DNA from: JALZKA01 sp963715405
GTDB lineage: Bacteria > Actinomycetota > Thermoleophilia > Solirubrobacterales > 70-9
Assembly (NCBI GenBank): GCA_963715405.1
Contig: OY970239.1
Span: 1,116,001-1,180,000, forward strand
Reading direction: 5' to 3'
Length of the DNA stretch: 64,000 bases
Under the pieces are notes generated by a model. That model saw only the letters and a list, made by a program, of their open reading frames with translations, was not told the origin of the DNA and did no database searches. The translations under genes and the position numbers were made by a program. Shown piece after piece: positions 7,517 through 15,080 of the stretch (position 1 is its first letter; each line of letters opens with the position of its first letter).

Positions 7517-8602
7517 ATGAGCCAACTCATGAGCGATTCCGCGACCATGGCACCGTCTTCTGAAGGAGCGGTCGTAGCCGCCCGCCCGATGGGTGCGGGC
7601 GGACGTCGCCTCGCCGCCTCGTTCGACGCGATCTCGAGCCTTCCGGCGCTCGCCGAAGCACGCGAGCGCCTGGTCGTCCTGGCCGAGTCGCCGTCGACTT
7701 CGCCCGGCCAGATCGCCGACGTGATCGAGTCCGACGCGGCGATCGCGATCGCGATCATGCAGGCGGCGAACAACGGCAACGGCCCGCGGGGCCGAACGGG
7801 GGGCGTCCCGGCCGCGATCGATTCACTCTCCCCGACCAGGGTGGTGGCAATTGCCGCCCGGATGGAAACCTACGATCTCCTTGGGCCGCCCGGCTCGGGA
7901 TCGGAGCGCTTTGAGCGTTTCCGCCGCCACGCTGCCGCAACCCGGTCGGCGATCGACCGCATCGCCGATCTCGCCCGCTTGGACGCTCGCGACGAGCTCG
8001 CGGTCGCCGCGCTCCTTCACGATGTCGGACGCCTTGTGCTGGGCGACCTCTACGGCCAGGAGTTCGGCATGGGTCCCGAACTCGAGGACGGGCCCGAAGA
8101 GCGGCTTCGCCGCGAGCGCCGCGAGCTGGGCGTTGACCACGCGCTGGTCGGCGCGGTCCTCGTTCGCAGGTGGGGCCTGCCGGCTCCGATCGCCGCCGCG
8201 GTCGAATGCCATCACTCTGCCGAAGCGGAAGGCCTCGCCGCCGCGGTTCAGCTGGCCGACCTCATCGTCCACCACGCCGCGGGCGACAAGGTTTCGCCGA
8301 CTTCGCTTCGCAGTGCCGCATCGCGGGTCGGCCTGGACGAGGACGGCCTTCGCGGCCTCCTCTTCGAGTACCCGCACGCCGGCGGGGCGACGCGCCGGGC
8401 CTCCGAGCCTTGCCCGCTCTCCCCGCGGGAGGTAGATGCCCTCCGCGGCCTCGCCGAAGGCAAGGTTTACAAGCAGATCGCCCAAGAACTCTCGCTCTCG
8501 GTCTCGACCATCCGCACGCACCTCCACAACGTGTACAAGAAGATCGGCGCGGTGGATCGCGCCCAAGCCGTGTTGATCGCGCGCGAGCGCGGCTGGATTT
8601 AG
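7517..8602 (+). CDS. HDOD-domain protein fused to a LuxR-type DNA-binding domain
   Basis: A 361-residue two-domain regulator. Residues about 33-245 form an HDOD domain: the N-terminal part (SLPALAEARERLVVL, then QIADVIESDAAIAIAIMQAAN) and the HD-like core with LLHDVGR (H168, D169) and the later VECHHSAEA. Residues about 295-358 are a LuxR-type helix-turn-helix, LSPREVDALRGLAEGKVYKQ followed by IAQELSLSVSTIRTHLHNVYKKIG (given in parts). HDOD proteins usually sense or relay signals and are seldom joined directly to a LuxR domain. The partial HD motif could mean a degenerate phosphohydrolase. The start ATG has several nearby alternatives (7529, 7547). It stands alone, between gltX and a 415-base gap. 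Confidence 0.88.
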   Translation: MSQLMSDSATMAPSSEGAVVAARPMGAGGRRLAASFDAISSLPALAEARERLVVLAESPSTSPGQIADVIESDAAIAIAIMQAANNGNGPRGRTGGVPAAIDSLSPTRVVAIAARMETYDLLGPPGSGSERFERFRRHAAATRSAIDRIADLARLDARDELAVAALLHDVGRLVLGDLYGQEFGMGPELEDGPEERLRRERRELGVDHALVGAVLVRRWGLPAPIAAAVECHHSAEAEGLAAAVQLADLIVHHAAGDKVSPTSLRSAASRVGLDEDGLRGLLFEYPHAGGATRRASEPCPLSPREVDALRGLAEGKVYKQIAQELSLSVSTIRTHLHNVYKKIGAVDRAQAVLIARERGWI

Positions 8603-8606
8603 CTCC

Positions 8607-8640
8607 GGGCGTGGTTCGTAGCTGGGCGTAGTTCGGCGTG
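8607..8640. repeat. 17-bp imperfect tandem repeat
   Basis: GGGCGTGGTTCG (8607-8618) and GGGCGTAGTTCG (8624-8635) are spaced 17 bases apart, immediately after the stop codon of the HDOD-LuxR gene. Confidence 0.55.
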
Positions 8641-8694
8641 CTCCGGACGCCCGTGGCGCTTCTCCACGCCGCGGGAAGTGCGAAGCGCTTGCGC

Positions 8695-8912
8695 GGGCAC
8701 CCAAGGAGGGTCAAAACATTGGCCTGGGCATCGCTCGAAGCCTTTTCGGTGCTATGGCCCCCTCCATCCTTCGAGCGGTGCGAATCACCCGCACCGGCAG
8801 CCTGATTCGGCTCGATCTGAATCGACTTCGGAGTTTTGTGGGCTATCCCAACAAACCCCCGACTCGATCCAAAATCCAGCCAAGGGCGCCATCCTGACCC
8901 CCTTGGGTGCCC
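8695..8912. repeat. 218-bp element with terminal inverted repeats and similarity to the PcrA intein linker
   Basis: The left end 8695-8713 (GGGCACCCAAGGAGGGTCA) and right end 8895-8912 (TGACCCCCTTGGGTGCCC) are inverted repeats matching at 18 of 19 positions with one gap. Inside, the minus strand of 8768-8786 reads GATTCGCACCGCTCGAAGG, identical to 19897-19915 within the PcrA intein, and the match continues more loosely for about 50 bases. A local palindrome CCAAGGG...CCCCTTGG at 8880-8906 is also mirrored in the intein at 20048-20076. It has the look of a small non-autonomous mobile element, with no transposase. Confidence 0.55.
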
Positions 8913-9017
8913 TACGGAGCCTTCCGCTAAGCCACTCACGCCCGAAGCGACCACTCGGGTCTCGCGATTCGCGGTCAAGGCCGCCCGACGGCCACTCGGG
9001 CCGCGCCAAACGCCGCC

Positions 9018-9632
9018 CTACTCGATCATCCCGGTCCTGAACGCGATCGCCACGGCGTGGGCGCGGTCGCGGGCGCCGAGGCGGCCGAGCGTCGCCTTCG
9101 TGTGCGTGCGGACGGTCTCGGCGCTCAAATGAAGGCGGTGGGCCGCATCCGCGGTCGAGTGCCCGTCCGCGAGGAGCTGGAGGATCTGGCGCTGGCGCCG
9201 GGTCAGGGTCCCGGTGGATCTGCCTCCGGCTGTTGCGGGATCGACGAAGCTTCCGGAGTCCGCCGCAGCCTCGACGGCGCTGCGAAGCGCTTCCGGGGGC
9301 GAGGTCTTCGCGACGTATGCGGAGGCGCCCGCCTTCATCGCTTCACTCGCATCGTGGCGCTCGGCCTTACGGGCTAGCGCAACGATGCCGGTGCCGGGCA
9401 TGGCTCGGTGGAGCGCCTTGATCACCGCAGCGCCGGCAGGCTCGCCGTCGGATTGGCGCCCATCGAGCTCGACGACAGCGACGTCGAAGCTGCCCGTTGA
9501 GGTCTGCGTCTCGAGCGCCTCGCGCCAGTCCGATGCCTCCTCGACCTGGAAGTCGGGGTCGAGAACCTTGCGAACGCCGATACGTGTTACGGCGTGGCCG
9601 TCCACGACCAGACATCGACGATCGTCGTTCAC
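9018..9632 (-). CDS. NarL/LuxR-family response regulator with Glu at the phospho-acceptor position
   Basis: A 204-residue regulator from a GTG start. The receiver-like domain (about 1-125) lacks the usual acidic pair (CLVVDGHAV has only D11), and the residue in the phosphorylation position is E55 (FDVAVVELDG) rather than Asp, although the conserved Lys remains (SAYVAKTS). The C-terminal LuxR domain is intact (LTRRQRQILQLLADGHSTAD, then AAHRLHLSAETVRTHTKATL). A Glu at this site often mimics the phosphorylated state, so the protein may act without a kinase. An alternative alignment places D57 at the site, but two residues out of register. It is divergent from the Rrf2 gene across a 162-base gap with no other strong feature. 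Confidence 0.9.
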   Translation of the reverse strand: MNDDRRCLVVDGHAVTRIGVRKVLDPDFQVEEASDWREALETQTSTGSFDVAVVELDGRQSDGEPAGAAVIKALHRAMPGTGIVALARKAERHDASEAMKAGASAYVAKTSPPEALRSAVEAAADSGSFVDPATAGGRSTGTLTRRQRQILQLLADGHSTADAAHRLHLSAETVRTHTKATLGRLGARDRAHAVAIAFRTGMIE

Positions 9633-9794
9633 TTCGATTTACCCCTTCAGTTCAAGAGGGGAGACCCCCCTAACGACAAGCCCGGATTGGCGACCGGTTT
9701 CTTCGAGCCTATCCCGACTCGCGCGAGCCCAAACCCGGCAGGTCGCTAGGAGCGGCCTTTTCTTGCCGCGTGCCCCTAAGGTCAAGGAGATTCA

Positions 9795-10196
9795 ATGATC
9801 TCGGTCACCTCAAAGTCTCGCTACGCGGTGGTCGCGATGGCCGAGCTGGCGCGGGCCGGCGGCTCGGGGCCCGTGCCGATCGCCCAGATCGCCGAGCGGC
9901 GCGACATGCCGGTCCAGTTCCTCGAGCAGCTCTTCTCGACGCTCAGGAGGGGAGGCCTCTTGACGAGCCAGCGTGGCGTCAAGGGCGGATACTCGCTCGC
10001 GAGGCCCGCATCCGAGATCACCGTCCTCGAAGTCGTCCAGGTCCTCGACGGCAAAGTCGGGGAAGAGGCGCGCGAGGCTGGCGGCATCTGGGCCGAGGGC
10101 GTCGGCGCCCTCCGCGAGGTGTTCCGGTCGACCACGATCGCCGACATCGCAAGCCGCGAAGCCTCAGAGGCCGGGGCGGGCATGTACTACATCTAG
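9795..10196 (+). CDS. Rrf2-family transcriptional regulator (CymR/IscR-like, no iron-sulphur ligands)
   Basis: A 133-residue winged-helix regulator. The N-terminal ISVTSKSRYAVVAMAELAR, the recognition region IAQIAERRDMPVQFLEQLF and the wing GGLLTSQRGVKGGYSLARP are textbook Rrf2. The central region, where IscR or NsrR carry three cysteines for a cluster, contains no cysteine at all, so sensing by an iron-sulphur cluster is excluded. This leaves a CymR-like role, where the regulator works with cysteine synthase, as a reasonable idea; cysK lies two genes downstream and cysE 8 kb further. AAGGAG precedes the ATG, and a TAAGGT hexamer at about 9777 could be its -10. Target genes cannot be read from the sequence. 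Confidence 0.9.
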   Translation: MISVTSKSRYAVVAMAELARAGGSGPVPIAQIAERRDMPVQFLEQLFSTLRRGGLLTSQRGVKGGYSLARPASEITVLEVVQVLDGKVGEEAREAGGIWAEGVGALREVFRSTTIADIASREASEAGAGMYYI

Positions 10197-10211
10197 GAGG
10201 GCCAGCGGGGA

Positions 10212-10224
10212 GGGGTCAGACCCC
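10212..10224. repeat. GGGGTCAGACCCC palindrome
   Basis: A perfect copy of the palindrome also found at 5140 and 41616 (the latter in complement form), placed between the Rrf2 gene and the FHA-protease gene. Confidence 0.65.
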
Positions 10225-10247
10225 ATCCCACCTAATATGCCCACCGC

Positions 10248-11612
10248 ATGTGGCTGACCATCGAAGTCCCTTCCCAGGCTCCGCTGGTCGTCGAGGTGGA
10301 GGGGAGTAGAACCACGATCGGAAGCGATCCCGGGTGCGACATCGTGATCGCAGACGACGAGATCTCACCGGAGCACATTGCCTGCCGCAAGCTGGAGGAC
10401 GGACGCCTCGAAGTGGAGGATCTCGACTCCCGGTCTGGCACCTGGGTCGGGGGCGTGCGGCTCGGGGGGCCCGCCACGCTTGAGGGTGGCGAGCGCCTGC
10501 GAATCGGCCGGACCGACCTCATCTCCTCGCTCGAGCGTCCGGACCCGACCGAGCGCGTGCTGTCGCGGCGCGAGAACCTCCAGCGGCTCGTATCGCAGTC
10601 CCGGCGAGCGACCATCCTCGCAACCGCCGCCGTCGCAATCGCAGTGATCGCCGTCGTCCTGGCCGCTGCCGGTGTGTTCACTGACGCCGGCAGCGAGGAG
10701 GTAACCGAGCTCAGACCCAGCGAGATCGTCGATCTCGCACGCCCCGGAACGGCGCTTGTTGTCGCGCTCGGCGCCGGCGCACGAAACGGCAACGGAACGG
10801 GCTGGGTGCTTGACGCAGAAGAGGGGCTGATCGTCACCAACGCGCACGTCGTCGACGCGGGTGAGAGCTTTCAAGTGGGAACGGAGGACAAGCTGGTGGA
10901 CGCCGAAGTGGTTGGGGTCGCTCCCTGCGACGACCTTGCGGTGCTGAAAGCGTCCGAGACCGAGGGGCTCGAGGCATTCGAACTGGGATCCCAGGATTCA
11001 CTTTCCCAAGGCGATCAGGTGGTTGCTGTCGGCTACCCGACCAACGCCTCACCGGACGACGAGCTTCAGGCCACTCAGGGCATTGTGTCGGTCGTGGAGC
11101 AGACCTTCGACGTCCCCAACGATCCCTTCGTTCAGCTCTACCCAAACGTGATCCAGACTGACGCGCCGATCAACCCAGGCAATTCTGGAGGTCCGCTCAT
11201 CGACTCGCAAGGCAAGCTGGTCGGCGTCAACACTCTGATCTTCCGCGGTCGTCGCGGCGAGATCGAGGGTCAGGGTTACGCGATCGGCGTGGACCGGGCG
11301 GCCGACGTCGTCGCCGGCTTGCGCGACGGCGATTCGCAGGCGTGGCTGGGTTTCGCGTTCCGCCCGCTTTCTGAGTCCGAGGCCCTTCGCCAGGGCGTCG
11401 CCCCGGGACTGCTCGTTACGACAGTCGTGCCTGGCACGCCCGCGGCCGAGGAAGGGCTCGTCGGGGGGAACGCCATCGTGGTCGGCGTCGATGGCAAGCC
11501 GGTCGCAAGCTTTCGCGAATACTGCGAAGCCGTCGAAGGACGCAACGGGGAAACCGTTGCGTTCAACATCTTCGAGCCTCGTGGCTCGCGCATCGTCGAA
11601 CTGGAGCTTTGA
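10248..11612 (+). CDS. FHA-domain transmembrane serine protease (HtrA/DegP type) with PDZ
   Basis: A 454-residue membrane protease. Residues about 5-95 are a forkhead-associated domain (TIGSDPGCDIVIADDEISPEH, then DLDSRSGTWVGG and LEGGERLRIG), which binds phosphothreonine peptides in the cytosol. A membrane helix follows (about 120-145, ATILATAAVAIAVIAVVLAAAG). The outer part is a trypsin-like protease with the triad H200 (TNAHVVD), D229 (CDDLAVLK) and S313 (GNSGGP), and a PDZ domain (about 360-450, LGFAFRPL to FNIFEPRG). The fusion would let a cytosolic phospho-signal control an extracytoplasmic protease, or the reverse. A TAATAT hexamer ends nine bases before the ATG. Its stop overlaps a possible TTG of the cysK frame, so cysK is likely co-transcribed. 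Confidence 0.92.
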   Translation: MWLTIEVPSQAPLVVEVEGSRTTIGSDPGCDIVIADDEISPEHIACRKLEDGRLEVEDLDSRSGTWVGGVRLGGPATLEGGERLRIGRTDLISSLERPDPTERVLSRRENLQRLVSQSRRATILATAAVAIAVIAVVLAAAGVFTDAGSEEVTELRPSEIVDLARPGTALVVALGAGARNGNGTGWVLDAEEGLIVTNAHVVDAGESFQVGTEDKLVDAEVVGVAPCDDLAVLKASETEGLEAFELGSQDSLSQGDQVVAVGYPTNASPDDELQATQGIVSVVEQTFDVPNDPFVQLYPNVIQTDAPINPGNSGGPLIDSQGKLVGVNTLIFRGRRGEIEGQGYAIGVDRAADVVAGLRDGDSQAWLGFAFRPLSESEALRQGVAPGLLVTTVVPGTPAAEEGLVGGNAIVVGVDGKPVASFREYCEAVEGRNGETVAFNIFEPRGSRIVELEL

Positions 11613-11617
11613 GGACC

Positions 11618-12565
11618 GTGGCTGATGAAGTGATCGGCCGGGCGCCGGCCGCGGAGGTATCCGAGACGATCGGCGACACGCCCATGGCAGTCCTCGGCCG
11701 CGTCGGGTCCGAGGGGCGCGCGGAGGTCCTCGCGAAGCTCGAGTTCATGAACCCGGGCGGCTCGGTCAAGGACCGCATCGGCGTGGCGATGCTCGACGCG
11801 GCCGAACGAGACGGGCGCATCGAGCGCGGCAAAGGCGTCATCGTCGAGCCGACCAGCGGCAACACCGGCATTGCGCTCGCGATGATCTGCGCCGCCCGCG
11901 GCTACGAGCTGGTCCTGACCCTGCCGGAGGGGATGAGCCGCGAGCGCTCGAAGCTCCTTCGCGCCTACGGGGCCGAGGTGCATGAGACGCCCTCGATGGG
12001 CGGGATGGGAGAAGCGATCGAGCTCGCCCTCCAAATCCTCAAAGAGCGAGGCGGGTTCATGCCGCAGCAGTTCTCAAACCCAGCCAACCCGGACGTCCAC
12101 CGCCGGACGACGGCCGAGGAGATCTGGCGCGACACCGGCGGCGAGGTGGACGCGCTCGTCTGCGGCGTCGGCACGGGCGGCACGATTACAGGCGTCGGGC
12201 AGGTCTTGAAGGATCGCCGGCCGGATTTCAAGTGCTTTGCCGTCGAGCCGTCGGGTTCGCCGGTCCTCAGCGGGGGAGAGGCGGGGCCTCACAAGATCCA
12301 GGGCATCGGTGCCGGCTTCGTGCCCGACGTGCTCGATCGCTCCGTGATCGACGAGACGATCACGGTGGGCGATGAGACCGCGCTTGAAACAGCGCGCGAC
12401 GTCGCCTCTCACGAGGGGCTCCTCGTCGGCATCTCGGCGGGGGCGGCGATCGCTGCGGCCCTCGAGGTCGCGGCCCGTCCCGAGATGGAGGGCAAGCGCA
12501 TCGTCACGATCGCCTGCGACGGAGGCGAGCGCTACATGTCGCTGCCGTTTTTTCTAGAGACGTAG
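11618..12565 (+). CDS. cysK: Cysteine synthase (PLP-dependent sulphhydrylase)
   Basis: A 315-residue beta-replacement PLP enzyme making cysteine from sulphide and O-acetylserine (or O-phosphoserine). The PLP lysine is K51 in NPGGSVKDRIG; substrate and phosphate loops are EPTSGNTGIALA and GTGGTITGVG; the C-terminal serine binding the pyridine ring is in ACDGGERYMS. GTG 11618 is preferred because GAGG lies just before it; a TTG at 11609 overlapping the previous stop is the alternative. The match to O-acetylserine enzymes is supported by cysE in the same window. The preceding protease gene is only five bases away. A convergent terminator-like hairpin follows. Confidence 0.94.
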   Translation: MADEVIGRAPAAEVSETIGDTPMAVLGRVGSEGRAEVLAKLEFMNPGGSVKDRIGVAMLDAAERDGRIERGKGVIVEPTSGNTGIALAMICAARGYELVLTLPEGMSRERSKLLRAYGAEVHETPSMGGMGEAIELALQILKERGGFMPQQFSNPANPDVHRRTTAEEIWRDTGGEVDALVCGVGTGGTITGVGQVLKDRRPDFKCFAVEPSGSPVLSGGEAGPHKIQGIGAGFVPDVLDRSVIDETITVGDETALETARDVASHEGLLVGISAGAAIAAALEVAARPEMEGKRIVTIACDGGERYMSLPFFLET

Positions 12566-12570
12566 GTAGT

Positions 12571-12593
12571 TCGGCCTTCCCGGGCGGAGGGCC
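12571..12593. terminator. Hairpin between convergent cysK and receiver genes
   Basis: CGGCCTTCC (12571-12579) pairs with GGAGGGCCG (12585-12593), nine pairs including one G-T, loop of five. There is no T tract, so termination is probable from position but not proven. Confidence 0.45.
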
Positions 12594-12602
12594 GGCTGAG
12601 AC

Positions 12603-13025
12603 CTAGGTCCCGAGGTCCTCGCCGGCGAGCCGGCCAGCCTGAGTCAGGACCGCATCGAGCTGCTCCAGGAGGTCCTGCATCGAGATCGTCTTCCCGACCA
12701 CGGCGGCGGCACCCAGCTCGAGAGCCCGGCGCTCGATCGACGGATGGGCGTGGCCTGTGAGCATCACGACCACAGGGCTCACCCCGTTTCGCTTGCTCAG
12801 GGACTCGAGGATCTCGAACCCGTTGGGGCTCGGCATTGAAACGTCAAGCAGGAGAAGGTCCGGCCGGAGCTCTTCGCAGAGCCCGAGGACTTTGCCCGAC
12901 TCGGTGGTGCACTCGATCGAGCCGTACCCGCCACGCTCGAGGATCCGAACGAGCAAGCGGGCGTTCTGGTCGTCGTCATCGGCGATCAGGGCCGAAACCT
13001 GGCTGCGCTGCGCGTCGTCCCTCAC
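12603..13025 (-). CDS. Stand-alone receiver-domain response regulator
   Basis: A 140-residue CheY-like protein from a GTG start. It has the acidic residues of the active site in LIADDDDQN, phospho-acceptor D61 in LLLLDVSMPSPNG, the Thr in VVMLTGHAH and the Lys in AVVGKTIS. No output domain is present, so it must act by protein contact or serve in a phosphorelay. It is one of two receiver-only proteins within 2.5 kb; the kinases at 15081 and 16482 are candidate partners. It is divergent from the sugar transferase gene. Confidence 0.9.
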   Translation of the reverse strand: MRDDAQRSQVSALIADDDDQNARLLVRILERGGYGSIECTTESGKVLGLCEELRPDLLLLDVSMPSPNGFEILESLSKRNGVSPVVVMLTGHAHPSIERRALELGAAAVVGKTISMQDLLEQLDAVLTQAGRLAGEDLGT

Positions 13026-13085
13026 ACCGTCACAATACGGACCGGGACTGGCGAAGCGACCCTACGATGCCGATAGGTACCCCAG

Positions 13086-13126
13086 GCAACGCATTAGGCA
13101 TTTGAGATGAGCAACGCATTCGGCAT
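13086..13126. repeat. 16-bp direct repeat spanning the start of the sugar transferase gene
   Basis: GCAACGCATTAGGCAT at 13086-13101 and GCAACGCATTCGGCAT at 13111-13126 differ at one base and are 25 bases apart. The second copy covers codons 2-7 of the gene starting at 13107; the first lies in its leader. Confidence 0.6.
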
Positions 13127-14552
13127 CGGTGGCGTCCAAGCGGGACTACGGCGCATGGCTGCGTTCCTGCCGCAGCTATGCGGCGCTCTCGCGGCTGGAC
13201 TCGTGGCGGGCGCCATCGAGGTCGGCGACAGCTCGACCGGCGCGGTGGTGCTCGGCTCGTATGTCGTCGCAGGGTGGTACAGCGCGAGAGCGGCGAGATG
13301 GCGCTGGCTGCTGCCGATGGCAGGCCTTCTCGGTTACGGGATCATGGCCGCGCTCGGCACGATCTTCTCCGTCTTGGTCCTGGTCGCGATGGGAGAGTCG
13401 CCGTCCTTTCTTCCACTCGCGCTTGCTGCGGTCGCAGCCTTGTCGGCGCAGGTGATCACCGGCCGCGTTTTCAACCCGGCGACGCGGATCAGGATCGGCG
13501 TGATTGGCTCGCCGCAGTCGGCGCTGAGGCTCCGCGATGAGCTCAGCATCGAGCAATCGCGCGGGTTCGAGGTAGGCGCGACGATCGTCCCGGACGACTG
13601 GGACTTCGATCCGGCGGCGCTCGACGCGCCGTATTTGTGCTCGCTCTCCGAGATCGGCGACGCGATCGACAACCGGGACCTCGAGGCGCTGGTGGTCACG
13701 CGCGAGTTCGAGCGCTCCGAGGTGGATCGCCGCCTGTTCGCCGAGGTCGTGGCGAGGCCCGTGCAGGTCATGGAGCTCCACGAGTTCCACGAGCACCGCT
13801 TCGGCTCTGTGCCCCTCGCGGAAATCGACTACGCCTGGTTCACGCGCCTCGCCGGGAGCCACTACAAGCCCTTGACGAGGCTCCTCAAGCGCGCCCTGGA
13901 CCTCGCCGTCTCGGTACCAGCCGCAATCCTGCTCGCACCGGTTGTCGGGATCCTGGCGCTCGCGATCAAGCGCGACGGCGGGCCCGCACTTTTTCGCCAG
14001 GAGCGAATCGGCCAGGGCGGCAAGCCGTTCCTGATCAACAAGTTGCGCACGATGACGCACGAGCCAGAGCGCGAAGGAGCGTGGGCGGAGGCCGACGACG
14101 TCCGGGTCACTCGCCTGGGGCGGTTCTTGAGAAAGACGCATCTCGATGAGGTGCCGCAGCTCTGGAACGTCATCCTGGGCGATATGAGCCTCGTCGGACC
14201 GAGGCCCGAGCAGGGCTCTTACGTGGAGGAGCTCTCGCGCCAGATTCCGTTCTACACGCAACGCCACGTCTCAAAGCCCGGGATCACCGGCTGGGCACAG
14301 GTGCGGGTGGGTTACGCCGGCAGCCTCGAGGGCACCGCTTTCAAGCTCTGCAACGACCTCTACTACGTCAAGCATCACTCGCTCTCGCTCGACATCGCGA
14401 TCCTGCTCGAGACGTTGCGAACGCTCGTCGCCGACAAGCAATACGTGGAGCCGCCTTCGACCAGCGTGACGATGCTCGGCGAGGGCGAGGGACGGATTGT
14501 CGCGGGGCCGGGCGAGGCGCCGTCGGCTACCGGTGCCGCTCCCGTGCGCTGA
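13107..14552 (+). CDS. Exopolysaccharide polyprenyl-phosphate sugar-1-phosphate transferase (WcaJ/WbaP type)
   Basis: A 481-residue enzyme that loads the first sugar phosphate onto undecaprenyl phosphate at the membrane, starting a cell-surface polysaccharide unit. Four hydrophobic helices fill about residues 15-120; a Rossmann-like nucleotide-binding domain follows (about 125-235, RIGVIGSPQSALRLRDEL); a further helix (about 265-290) leads into the catalytic bacterial sugar transferase domain with KRALDLAVS, FRQERIGQGGKPF, KLRTMTHEPE, LRKTHLDEVPQLWNVI, GDMSLVGPRPE and KPGITGWAQV. That order is typical of the family. No other polysaccharide genes are adjacent. Its end overlaps the convergent receiver gene by 26 bases. 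The start codon sits inside the 16-bp direct repeat. Confidence 0.93.
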   Translation: MSNAFGIGGVQAGLRRMAAFLPQLCGALAAGLVAGAIEVGDSSTGAVVLGSYVVAGWYSARAARWRWLLPMAGLLGYGIMAALGTIFSVLVLVAMGESPSFLPLALAAVAALSAQVITGRVFNPATRIRIGVIGSPQSALRLRDELSIEQSRGFEVGATIVPDDWDFDPAALDAPYLCSLSEIGDAIDNRDLEALVVTREFERSEVDRRLFAEVVARPVQVMELHEFHEHRFGSVPLAEIDYAWFTRLAGSHYKPLTRLLKRALDLAVSVPAAILLAPVVGILALAIKRDGGPALFRQERIGQGGKPFLINKLRTMTHEPEREGAWAEADDVRVTRLGRFLRKTHLDEVPQLWNVILGDMSLVGPRPEQGSYVEELSRQIPFYTQRHVSKPGITGWAQVRVGYAGSLEGTAFKLCNDLYYVKHHSLSLDIAILLETLRTLVADKQYVEPPSTSVTMLGEGEGRIVAGPGEAPSATGAAPVR

Positions 14553-14946
14553 CGAGAAGCTCTTGCAGCTTCCGGTCGAGGTCCTCGATCCGGAACGGCT
14601 TGACGATGAAGGCGTCGGCACCGGATTCGATCGCCTCACGCTCATCCGCGTCGGCTGCCTTTGCGGTCAGCAGGATGATCGGGACGTGGGCAGTCCGGCG
14701 ATCGGCACGGAGGGCTGCGGCGACCTCGTGGCCGTGAAGGCCGGGCATGATCCCGTCGAGGACCGCGGCATCCGGCGGGCGGGAGCGGGCGAGGTCTAGC
14801 GCCGCGTCGCCGTCTGGCGCCGTGAGCATCCGATACCCGCGATGCTCCAGGCGCTGCGAGACCAGGCGCAGGATGTCCGCGTCGTCGTCCGCAACTAGCA
14901 CGGTCGGCGAGTCCGCTTGCGCTTCTCCGATCAATGGTTGCGGCAC
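14527..14946 (-). CDS. Stand-alone receiver-domain response regulator
   Basis: A CheY-like receiver of about 139 residues from GTG 14946. Conserved parts are TVLVADDDADILRLVSQRL, the acceptor D64 in AAVLDGIMPG, IILLTAKA and the Lys in AFIVKPFRI. The frame stays open to 15090, but that extension is proline- and arginine-rich and overlaps the 5' end of the divergent kinase gene, so GTG 14946 is preferred; the start is uncertain. With the kinase gene at 15081 it forms a divergent pair about 130 bases apart and is a natural candidate partner. Confidence 0.85.
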   Translation of the reverse strand: MPQPLIGEAQADSPTVLVADDDADILRLVSQRLEHRGYRMLTAPDGDAALDLARSRPPDAAVLDGIMPGLHGHEVAAALRADRRTAHVPIILLTAKAADADEREAIESGADAFIVKPFRIEDLDRKLQELLVSARERHR

Positions 14947-15080
14947 TCCCGACGCCTCCCGGTCCGTCCTTTCGCGCCGCCAGGTGGTCGGGCGCTTGCC
15001 GATCTTAGGCCAGCGCTTTGGTTCGTGCGCAGTCGGTGGGATGATTGGTGTCCCACGGGCAGGCGGCCGAAAGCGTGAGC

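Larger units (their letters stand above)
8603..9017. other. 415-base gap without a convincing gene, carrying repeat structure
   Basis: No reading frame here has a recognisable protein or a good start. The gap holds a 17-bp tandem repeat (8607-8640), an element with terminal inverted repeats (8695-8912) and a final stretch to 9017 in which I see nothing. Codon-like periodicity is absent and A+T runs are more frequent than in the neighbouring genes. Confidence 0.6.

Noticed and set aside
8785..9009. A 74-residue minus-strand frame in the 8.6-9.0 kb gap
   Set aside because: It spans the right end of the repeat element, has an odd Trp-, Gly- and Ser-rich composition and no ribosome site or -10 hexamer.
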